Of a stretch of DNA of 64,000 nucleotides, positions 7,993-17,100 are shown in pieces. The notes below the pieces were generated by a model that was not told the DNA's origin, did no database searches, and worked only from the letters and a program-made list of their open reading frames with translations. The DNA lies in contig CANHGO010000001.1 in the NCBI GenBank assembly GCA_947460975.1, positions 1 to 64,000 on the forward strand. Direction: 5' to 3'. Source of the DNA: Cytophagaceae bacterium. Lineage in GTDB: Bacteria; Bacteroidota; Bacteroidia; Cytophagales; Spirosomataceae. The first letter of the stretch is position 1. Each line of letters begins with the position of its first letter. Position numbers and translations under genes: made by a program.

Positions 7993-10776
7993 ATGAATTT
8001 TAGAATTGCTTTAATTTTAATTGCTTTTTTTACCCAATTAAATGTTGGAATTTGTCAGCGCGCAGATATAAAAAATGCTGCCCAATCTGTGAGTCATTTA
8101 ACAGATGACCTGAAAAAGCCAGAGGCGAATAGATTCACCAAAGTGGTGTTGGCCAAGAATCTCGACGAGCCCATGCAAATGGAGATTTTGCAAGATGGTC
8201 GGGTATTTTTTGCTGAGAGAAAAGGGAGACTAAAAGTTTATGACCCGACGACTAAACAGGTTCATATAATAGCCGAAATTCCCGTTCGGCACACGTTTGA
8301 TGGAATAAGCGCTGGAGGGACAAACGAATCTGAAGATGGCATCCAGGGCGTCTTACTAGATCCAAACTTTACGCAAAACCATTGGATCTATTTATATTAT
8401 TCACCGCTAAAGGGCCCGCCCAGAAATGTATTATCCCGCTTTGAGTGGAACGGCGGCAAGTTAAATAAGGAATCAGAAAAAATATTGCTCGAAATTCTGG
8501 TTGACCCTTCTGTTTGTTGCCATATTGGCGGAGGAATGGCATTTGAAACGAAGGGAAATCTTCTTCTTGCTACCGGGGAAAATGGACAGACCAGTGGTGG
8601 ATTTTCGACGATTGATGAACGTCCAGGACATAGCAATGCCGATGCTCAAAAATCATCCGGTAACACGAATGATCTTCGGGGAAAAATCATTCGCATTCAT
8701 CCAGAACCGAATGGCACCTATACGATTCCAGAGGGAAATCTTTTTGCGATAGGCACCCCTGAAACCCGTCCAGAAATTTATGTCATGGGAGTCAGAAACC
8801 CATGGCGACTCAGTGTCGACAGCAAAACCAGTTGGCTCTACTGGGGCGAAGTGGGTCCGAATGGCGCCAACGACGTTGAGGAACGAGGTCCTAGAGCATA
8901 CGATGAATTTAACCAGGCCCGGAAAGCTGGAAATTTTGGATATCCTTATTTCGTTGGCGATAATAAAGCGTATCGACGCTATGACTTTGCATCAGGAAAA
9001 TCAGGGGATAAATTTGATGCGAATCATCCTGTCAATCATTCTCCAAATAATACCGGCTTAGTTAATCTACCACCTGCACAGCCAGCTTTCATCTGGTATC
9101 CTTACGCAGTTTCAGATACATTCCCCAAATTGGGGAGTGGAGGCATGAGTGCTGTTGGCGGACCCATTTACCGACGAGCTAATTTCCAAAAGGCCAAGCG
9201 ACCTTTCCCTAGCTACTACGAAGGAAAATGGTTTATAACGGACTGGGTGCGAGGCTGGATCATGGTGGTCACCATGGATGAAAATGGGAACTATGCCTCC
9301 ATGGAACGGTTCTTGCCTGAGGTAAAACAATATGGAGATATCGACATGGACTTTGGCCCTAATGGGGACTTGTATGTGCTGGAATATGGCATAAACGTAT
9401 TTAAAGGTAGTCCTGAATCCCAACTAGTTAAAATTGAATATAATAGCGGTAACCGCGCGCCCATTGTACAGGCATCCGCAAATAAAACCGCAGGGGCAGT
9501 TCCACTAAAAGTTCAGTTATCTGCCGATGGGTCTAAAGATGATGATTTGGATCCCATTACGTATGAATGGAAAATAACATCCCAAGGCAAAAAAATTCAG
9601 ACATTTAAACAGGCTAATCCAACGGTTACATTTACAAAGCCAGGGATTTATAAAGTTGCGCTACATGTAAGGGATACACAAGGAGCAAAAAACACTAAGT
9701 ATATGGAAATTGTCGCAGGGAACGAACCTCCTTTAGTCAAATTTGATTTTAAAGGGGCAAACAAAAGTTTCTATTCCCCAGGCAAAACAATTAATTACTC
9801 CTTAATAGTTAGCGATAAGGAAGATGGAAGTCTTAGTAACAATCAAATTAATCCTTCCCAAATATCAGTGAGTATTGATTATCCAGAAGGATTTAATCTT
9901 TCTGAAATTCAACAAATGCGATGGGATAGTAACGTACCCATGAAGTCCGTATTGGCTAACCAACTAATTAATAAAAGTGATTGTCAGTCTTGTCATTCTG
10001 TTCTATTAAAATCCATGGGTCCCTCCTATTCAGAAATAGCAAAAAGATATCAGGGAGATGTTAGTGCACAAAATCGATTAGCAAAAAAAATCATTGCTGG
10101 TGGCAATGGCTCCTGGGGAGATTTTATGATGCCAGCCCATCCTGCACTGTCAGAAACGGATGCAAATACCATTGTAAAGTACATTTTAACCATTGGAGAA
10201 CAAATTAAGACTAAATCCTTGCCATTGACAGGAGCCTATAAAACAGATGCTCCTGAGGGCGAAAAAGATAAAGGTTTCTTTGTCTTTAGAGCGGCTTACA
10301 CGGACAAGGGAACTAAACTAGCTTCTGCACAAACTTCAGAAGATAAAATAATTTTGCGAAATTCTTTAGTTCCTATATCGCGGGTCGATCAATACAAGGG
10401 CGTTGAATTTAATCGGCAAATTTTCCTGGACAAATCAGATGTTACAGCCACAGCTTCTGGTTCCTTTTTGGGGCTTAACCAAATTGACCTAACGGGTATA
10501 AAACAGGTTGAGTTTACTGCTTCATCAATTTCAAGTACGAGCAACCATTCAGGATGGAGCATTGAAATCCGGATTGATTCTCCAACAGGGAAATTAATAG
10601 GCCAAACGTCAAATATTTTGTCTGAAAGTTATTATTTAAACCGGAAAGGGGAAAGAGTTAATGCGGTTCTGGGCCCAATTAATGAGGTGCATGATGTCTA
10701 TTTTGTATTTGCAAATAAAGAATCAAAGGATAAAAAAGAGCAAATCAAAGTGAAGGATATTAAATTTATTTGGTGA
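7993..10776 (+). CDS. PQQ-type glucose/sorbosone dehydrogenase with PKD, cytochrome c and C-terminal binding domain
   Basis: This is a modular exported enzyme of 927 residues. After a signal peptide (ends NVGICQ) comes a GSDH-type six-bladed propeller (about 45-480; FAERKGRLKVYDP, GNTNDLRGKIIRIHP, YVMGVRNPWRLSVD), the fold that binds PQQ and oxidises sugars. A PKD domain follows (about 490-575). Then comes a single-heme cytochrome c with CQSCH at residues 664-668 and a likely methionine ligand in MMP at 712-714. A C-terminal beta-sandwich resembling CBM6 (about 790-927) completes it. The cytochrome would pass electrons from the oxidised sugar to the respiratory chain in the periplasm. The enzyme ends a run of three closely spaced genes after the GH43-like propeller. 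PQQ use is family knowledge; no PQQ synthesis gene is visible here. Confidence 0.87.
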   Translation: MNFRIALILIAFFTQLNVGICQRADIKNAAQSVSHLTDDLKKPEANRFTKVVLAKNLDEPMQMEILQDGRVFFAERKGRLKVYDPTTKQVHIIAEIPVRHTFDGISAGGTNESEDGIQGVLLDPNFTQNHWIYLYYSPLKGPPRNVLSRFEWNGGKLNKESEKILLEILVDPSVCCHIGGGMAFETKGNLLLATGENGQTSGGFSTIDERPGHSNADAQKSSGNTNDLRGKIIRIHPEPNGTYTIPEGNLFAIGTPETRPEIYVMGVRNPWRLSVDSKTSWLYWGEVGPNGANDVEERGPRAYDEFNQARKAGNFGYPYFVGDNKAYRRYDFASGKSGDKFDANHPVNHSPNNTGLVNLPPAQPAFIWYPYAVSDTFPKLGSGGMSAVGGPIYRRANFQKAKRPFPSYYEGKWFITDWVRGWIMVVTMDENGNYASMERFLPEVKQYGDIDMDFGPNGDLYVLEYGINVFKGSPESQLVKIEYNSGNRAPIVQASANKTAGAVPLKVQLSADGSKDDDLDPITYEWKITSQGKKIQTFKQANPTVTFTKPGIYKVALHVRDTQGAKNTKYMEIVAGNEPPLVKFDFKGANKSFYSPGKTINYSLIVSDKEDGSLSNNQINPSQISVSIDYPEGFNLSEIQQMRWDSNVPMKSVLANQLINKSDCQSCHSVLLKSMGPSYSEIAKRYQGDVSAQNRLAKKIIAGGNGSWGDFMMPAHPALSETDANTIVKYILTIGEQIKTKSLPLTGAYKTDAPEGEKDKGFFVFRAAYTDKGTKLASAQTSEDKIILRNSLVPISRVDQYKGVEFNRQIFLDKSDVTATASGSFLGLNQIDLTGIKQVEFTASSISSTSNHSGWSIEIRIDSPTGKLIGQTSNILSESYYLNRKGERVNAVLGPINEVHDVYFVFANKESKDKKEQIKVKDIKFIW

Positions 10777-10948
10777 TCATTCAAGGTCTAATTAGTCTTA
10801 ATAAGGCCATGAATAATTATCTGAAAACCACTAACAATATTAAGTTAGGAGAAAACTTCTCAGCAAAAGTGTATGCTGGTAAAGGCGATTTAATCATCGA
10901 TTCTGACTTAAAAGGACTGAAAAAATAAACCTATTTAGCTTTTAAAAA

Positions 10949-12238
10949 ATGAAACAATACCAAGCAGGAATTAATCGACGTAATTTTCTGAAAATCACCT
11001 CGATGTCGCCCTTTGTTTTTGGAGCAAATTCAAATCATGGTGCGTCGCTGCAATCCATGCTAGCACCCGTTCGCAAAATCACAAAAGGCTCAAAATTTCA
11101 TTGGTTTGGGTATTATGATAAACTGCAGTTTGACCCGACAGGCCGCTATGTATTAAGTATGCAAGTTGATTTTGAACATCGTACACCAACAGCTCAAGAC
11201 ATAGTAAAAATTGGGATCATTGATTTGCAAGAGGGTGATCGTTGGACTGAAATAGGAACTAGTAATGCATGGGGGTGGCAACAAGGTTGTATGTTGCAAT
11301 GGGTTCCCAAATCAAATTCGGAAATTATTTGGAATAACCGAATTGATAATCAATTTGTCAGCCATATTTATAATGTAAAAACAGGACTTACTAGGACATT
11401 GTCTAAAGCAATATATACCATTAGTCCGAATGGGAAATGGGCTATTGGCACCGAGTTTTCACGTATTCAAGATCTTCGACCTGGGTATGGATATGCGGGC
11501 ATTCCTGATCCATTTTCGGAAGAGAAAACTCCCAAAGACATAGGATTATATAAAATAGATCTTAAAACCGGCAAAAGTAAAATGCTTTTTTCCATTGCTG
11601 ATATAGCCAAAATTCCTAGTAAAGGGCAATCCGTTGAAGATCAGTGGCATTGGTTTAATCATCTCTTAGTTAGTCCAGATTCAAAGCGATTTTTGTTCCT
11701 AAACCGATGGAGGGCTAAAAAAGATGAGCGTCAAAAAATGGCAATAGGAGGTTTTGTCACAAGAATGTTTACATGTGATTCAAATGGCAAAGACCTCTAT
11801 TGCATAGACCCCTCGGGCTTCAGTTCTCACTTTGTGTGGAAGAATAATGAACAAGTAAGCGTTTATACCAAACCTGAAGGAGAGGAAATGGGATTTTATG
11901 AAATTGAAGATAAAACAGGGAAATATAAAAGAATTGGAAAAGAAAAAATGCCAGTAAATGGCCATCAGACCTATTTACCTGTTGGAAACAAAATGGATTG
12001 GATTCTAAATGATAATTATCCTAATAGAGATCGTTTGCAAACACTCTATTTATATCATATTCCGACCGATAAACGAATCGACTTAGGTCAATTTCGTTCA
12101 CCCATCGAATATACAGGTGAATGGCGCTGTGACTTGCATCCCCGATTTAGTCCAGATGGCAAGAAAGTGGTCATTGACTCAACTCATGAAGGCGATGGAA
12201 GACAATTGTATTTAATTGATATTAAAAATTTGATTTAA
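10949..12238 (+). CDS. Tat-exported WD40/TolB-like beta-propeller protein of unknown activity
   Basis: The 429-residue protein begins with a Tat-type leader (INRRNFLKIT, about residues 8-17), so it is probably exported folded, perhaps with a bound cofactor or metal. The rest shows repeated propeller blades resembling TolB/WD40-like or oligogalacturonate-lyase-like folds: HWFGYYDKLQFDPTGRYVLS, TISPNGKWAIGTE, LLVSPDSKRFLFLNRWR and LHPRFSPDGKKVVIDS. I do not recognise a characterised family member. The next gene starts 18 bases downstream and encodes a pectate-lyase-like beta-helix, so the two are probably co-transcribed and may attack the same polymer. A lyase role is inference from fold and context only. 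Confidence 0.6.
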   Translation: MKQYQAGINRRNFLKITSMSPFVFGANSNHGASLQSMLAPVRKITKGSKFHWFGYYDKLQFDPTGRYVLSMQVDFEHRTPTAQDIVKIGIIDLQEGDRWTEIGTSNAWGWQQGCMLQWVPKSNSEIIWNNRIDNQFVSHIYNVKTGLTRTLSKAIYTISPNGKWAIGTEFSRIQDLRPGYGYAGIPDPFSEEKTPKDIGLYKIDLKTGKSKMLFSIADIAKIPSKGQSVEDQWHWFNHLLVSPDSKRFLFLNRWRAKKDERQKMAIGGFVTRMFTCDSNGKDLYCIDPSGFSSHFVWKNNEQVSVYTKPEGEEMGFYEIEDKTGKYKRIGKEKMPVNGHQTYLPVGNKMDWILNDNYPNRDRLQTLYLYHIPTDKRIDLGQFRSPIEYTGEWRCDLHPRFSPDGKKVVIDSTHEGDGRQLYLIDIKNLI

Positions 12239-12256
12239 TAATTAATTCAAAAAAAC

Positions 12257-13993
12257 ATGAAAAAAAGATGTTTATTGATCCTTTTAGTTGGGTCCTTCCT
12301 ATTGGTTTCTTTGGGAAATGTAATGAGTCAATCTGCATCCAAGACATCCTTTAAATTATCGCAGTTTAAGCCAAATGCAAATGGGAAATCAGATGATACG
12401 CCTGCATTTCAGAGACTTTTTGAAGCTGTTTCAAAGGTCGGCGGAGGAACGGTAACGATTCCAGCTGGTGAGTATTATGTATCAGGCTTAAGCTCGATTA
12501 GCCTACCATCTAATACTACGGTGTTTGCTTACGGTGCCAATTTTCATTTACCCATAACCTTGGGTGATCAAGCCAGGATTGTCGTATTTAAAGGCGAAAA
12601 TATTAAAAATTTCACTTGGTTTGGGGGTCATTTTGAAGGCTATTGTTTTGATCATCGCAATCCGCCAAATACGTGGGAGCCTAATGTGAATACTCGGATT
12701 TTTGTTATTTCAACGAGCGAATCGGGAAAAACAGATCATATTCTTTTTAGGGATGTTTCATCCAATAAAGTCGCTGGTGCAATTGTCAATATAGAGGGCT
12801 TTAAGAAAGTTCATGATTTGCCGACTGTTGAAAATTTTGCAACTAATGTATCCGTTGAGAATTGCACATTTATTGACTCAGGTAAATTCATGTGGGATTA
12901 TGGCCTGCTATGGCAAATAATTGTTTTTTCGGATGAATATACACCGGCCGATCTAGCGATGGCTAAAAAATATTTTAGGAATGATTTAATTAGATCGAAC
13001 TTGAAAATGAATGATGGGGATAATAAAATTTTGTTCGACAATAAACTAAACCCCATTTCAATCAGTAACTCTAATTTACCTAAGGATGCTGTTTGTTTTT
13101 TTGGTGATAAACTACCTGAAAATATAATTAAGGGGAAACAATATTTTATTGTGACATCCAATGAACAGTATATACAAGTAAGTGATCAACCCAAAGGGGA
13201 ACCTATTACTTTCAAGGGGAGCGCTTCGGCGACTCAAACCAATTTAATCTACAACCTACAAGATGCGTTTTATGTACTTTATGCACCCATAGGTTCAGGA
13301 CCTGGTAAAGGATGTATTGATTTAGTTGCTTGCAAAAATACTAGAATTACAGGTTGCAAAATAAGTGCTTTAGGTGATGCCATGCATATACACAGTTGCC
13401 ACAATAATATTTTCTCTAATAATCAAATATTAGGGGCCAGAATGGGTGCATTTTTTTTGGCAGAATATTCTAAAAATTCAAGCATTATAGGAAATACGGT
13501 CAATGGAACCAATGGTTCAAGAATCATGAGTATCGAACGTTCAAATGAAGATGTAACAGTCATAGGTAACACATTTAGAAATGGAGGAAGAGGAAGTTGG
13601 ATAAACCAACCCAAAAATCTGATCATGCAAGGAAACATTTTTATAAATAATACGACAAAATGTGATCCTGGTCCATGGATAGGGAGAAAAACCTTTAAAA
13701 CAGGCACTTGGGAAAGTTATTCTGAAATTTACTTCACTACCTATCAAAAAGGAGGTAAATACGGTCCAGTCATTTTAAAAGACAACATATTTGAGACAGG
13801 TCCTGGGGCCGCGGCAGCCATACAGTTTGAAAAAAATGGGGAAGATGTATTAGTAGAGGGCAATTTTTTTAAAGGCAATACAGGTGTCATTAATTTAGAT
13901 GCAGATGATAAGACCATTACGATTGGTAGGAATTTTGGTGCAAAAGTGATGGAAAGTAAAGATGGGGGGAAGTCTAAGTATAGAAATGAATAA
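12257..13993 (+). CDS. Secreted right-handed parallel beta-helix (pectate-lyase/GH28-like) protein
   Basis: The 578-residue protein carries a signal peptide (about 1-25, ending NVMSQ) and then the opening typical of pectate-lyase superfamily or GH28-related proteins: a DDTPAFQRLFEAV segment followed by GGGTVTIPAGEYYVSG. The C-terminal half has parallel beta-helix rungs with N/G turns (GNTVNGTNGSRIM, GNTFRNGG, MQGNIFINN, LVEGNFFKGN). The fold is shared by polysaccharide lyases, polygalacturonases and epimerases. A stretch at about 200-340 does not look like helix rungs and may be an inserted domain. It sits 18 bases behind the Tat propeller protein. Catalytic residues cannot be fixed, so the exact activity is open. 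Confidence 0.75.
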   Translation: MKKRCLLILLVGSFLLVSLGNVMSQSASKTSFKLSQFKPNANGKSDDTPAFQRLFEAVSKVGGGTVTIPAGEYYVSGLSSISLPSNTTVFAYGANFHLPITLGDQARIVVFKGENIKNFTWFGGHFEGYCFDHRNPPNTWEPNVNTRIFVISTSESGKTDHILFRDVSSNKVAGAIVNIEGFKKVHDLPTVENFATNVSVENCTFIDSGKFMWDYGLLWQIIVFSDEYTPADLAMAKKYFRNDLIRSNLKMNDGDNKILFDNKLNPISISNSNLPKDAVCFFGDKLPENIIKGKQYFIVTSNEQYIQVSDQPKGEPITFKGSASATQTNLIYNLQDAFYVLYAPIGSGPGKGCIDLVACKNTRITGCKISALGDAMHIHSCHNNIFSNNQILGARMGAFFLAEYSKNSSIIGNTVNGTNGSRIMSIERSNEDVTVIGNTFRNGGRGSWINQPKNLIMQGNIFINNTTKCDPGPWIGRKTFKTGTWESYSEIYFTTYQKGGKYGPVILKDNIFETGPGAAAAIQFEKNGEDVLVEGNFFKGNTGVINLDADDKTITIGRNFGAKVMESKDGGKSKYRNE

Positions 13994-14100
13994 TCAAGTC
14001 AATTTAGGGATAGACCTTTTTTAAAGAAAAACGAAAATTTTGACCCTCATAAGATAAAAATAGATTTAGAGGATTTGAAAATATTTTAAAAACATAAGAA

Positions 14101-17100
14101 ATGAGAGAAATCATTATTATATATGCGTGGATTCTTACTATGACCACTTATATATGTGCACAGACGGCAGTTAGCATACAGCAACAAGCCGACACTTCTT
14201 ATTCAAAAGATGACCATCATTCCCTATTTCTGGATCAAAAGTACTATTCAGGTTTCCGCAAAGCTGAATTTGTTGTTGATCCTGAGATATTTATTCATCA
14301 TACCGCCGAACGTGCTTTTATCGGCCCCGGAAGCTTTTTGTTTGACAATGGAGATATCCTTATGGCCGCTCCATGGGGTAGACCTCCAACTAATTTCGAA
14401 CAGCTTGCCGCAAAATTTCCGGTACCCATGTTCTACCGAAGCAAAGATGGCGGACGCACCTGGAATGAAGAAGGACGGATGAAAATGGCCTGGAATTTGC
14501 CGGGTATGATCAGTGATGGCGGGATTTCGTTTTTACGTTTAAAAGATGGTCGTCTGGCATTTTTGGCACATCGTCATGTGCAAGATTTAAAGGGGGGTGG
14601 ATTACCCATTATTTCATTTTCAGAAGATGATGGAAAAAACTGGACTCCAGCAAAACTGGTTGGCGAGCCCGAAGGAATTTGGTATGTAATGAACGACCGT
14701 CTAATTCAGTTGAGTAATGGCCGCCTTATTGTACCGGTCAGCCATATGACTCAGGGTTTGGGTAAATCCGAAGGCGATCATAATCTTGGACTTTGCTTTT
14801 TTAGTGATGATGGTGGTAAAACATGGGAAAAATCGCAAAAGCCAGCCGATTTAAACGATGGCCGAGGTATGGCAGAGCCATGCGTTGCCGAGACAGGAAA
14901 CAATCAATTGGTGATGCTGGCACGAACCGGAAGTGGGAGTGTATTTTGTTCACGTTCTAATGATGGAGGTGATACATGGTCCTCTCCGTCTCCGACAACT
15001 TTAGTTTCGGCATGCTCATCATTAACGCTTAAAACCTTACCCGATGGCCGTTTAATTGTTTTTTATAACCATGCTAAACCCATCAAGCAGGGAGCATTCT
15101 TCCCACGTACACCACTCGTGTATGCTGTATCTGAGGATAAAGGGATGACATGGGGGGAACCGGTAATTATTGATGATTCAGGAATGGACAAGAAAGACCG
15201 GCAGAATATTTATCCTACAATAAGCTTCACAAAGGAAGGAATGCTGGTGATATGGTCGAACCATGGTGCCGATCCCGGTGGGAGTTTTGCTGGTCAATAT
15301 GATGCCAATATTGGAGGTGGGAAACGTGCTATAATAGCAATGCCTGCCAAGACTTTTCCTAAAAATACGTCTAAGTCGAGTCTAAAATCCGCACAACTCT
15401 CCGAGCTTGCAATGCCTGCAGAAGAGCACGGAAAGTCCTATGACATCGTTGTTTTCGGCGGCACCTCCGGTGGTGTGGTCTCTGCTGTGCAGGCGGCCCG
15501 AATGGGAAAGAGTGTGATCATCGTAGAGCCGGGAAACCATCTCGGCGGGATGATGGCTAGCGGATTGAGTTGGAGCGATGTTGGGTCGGCCGAGCGAGCA
15601 AAACTTTTCGGAGGACTAGCGCGTGAGGTTTTTGAGCGCATCGGTAAATATTATGGTCAGGATCCGAAGACTGTTTACGATGTCACAGTGCCAATGGATG
15701 CTGAGCGGGCGAAGTCGGGGGTAGATTTCAACCGCCCACCGTCGCTAGCCTTTGAACCTAAAGTCGCGGAACAGGTCTTTATGGAAATGGCACGTGAAGC
15801 AGGAGTTGTCATACGATATGGCGCGCATCTGAAGTCCGTGCAAAAACAAGGTGCGCGGCTAACTCAACTCACGCTGGAAGACGGCACTTTCTTGAAGGCA
15901 CAGATGTTTGTGGATGCTACGTATGAGGGCGATTTGATGGCTGCGTCTGGCGTTAGTTATACACTTGGTCGCGAGTCAAATGATCAATACAGTGAGACAG
16001 GCAACGGCGTTCGCGGACCGTCACACGGACCGGCTAGTGGTCGCTTTATAGCACCTATCGATCCTTATGTGAAGGCAGGTGACCCCAATAGTGGCTTGCT
16101 TCCATTAATCTCCCGTGAAAAACTGGCACCGCTGGGATCGGCTGACAAACACCTACAGTCCTACAATTACCGACTCTGCCTTACGGACGACCCGGCATTG
16201 CGTGTGCCACTCGATCCGCCAAGCGACTTCAATCCTGCACATTGGGAACTACTCGGTCGCTACATTGTATCCCTTACGAACATGGGGCAGAAGATTACAT
16301 TAAGCTCATTTTGCAAATACGATCCACTGCCGAACCGCAAGTTTGACTTCAACAACCGTTGGCCCATCTCCACCGACCTACTTGGTGGTGCTGACGGTTG
16401 GCCAGAAGGCTCGAAAGCCGAACGTGCAACAATTGCAAAAACCCACGAGGATTATCTTCGTGGCTTATTTCATTTTTTGCGTACCGATTCCCGCGTGCCA
16501 AAGAATGTGCGCGAGGAGGCTTCACGCTTCGGTTTACCGCGCGACGAGTTCCCCGACAACGGACACTGGCCTCATCAAATCTATGTCCGGGAAGCACGAC
16601 GCATGGTTAGTGATCTCGTGATGAACGAGCACCACATTCGCAATGAATTTGTAGCACCAAACCCTGTCGCTCTAGCTACCTACCCGATGGACATCCACGC
16701 CGTACGCCGATTGTTTCATGACGGTAAGCTTTTCAACGAAGGTTTTGGTGAAGGCTTTGGCAAGCCTGCTCCCATCGGCTATGGTGCCATCGTTCCTAAG
16801 TCCTCCGAATGTGAGAACCTGTTCGTCACCTTTGCACTCTCCTCATCGCATGCAGCATTTGGCAGCATACGTATGGAGCCGGTGTTTATGGTCACTAGTC
16901 AGTCAGCGGCAACCGCTGCCAGCCTTGCAATCGATGAAAGGGTGTCCGTACAGCAGGTTAATCAACTCAAACTCCACACTCGCCTCCTCGCCGATGGTAC
17001 TATCCTTGAAAATTCTATGAGTCAGACAACTTTTCCAGTTGCTTCGGACCTGAGTAATAAGGGGATTTCTGATGAAACTTTAAGCCATGTTATTGTACCG

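Noticed and set aside
16115-16621. Several overlapping alternative frames within the FAD module
   Set aside because: They arise because the G+C-rich segment has few stop codons; none has a coherent domain or start context.
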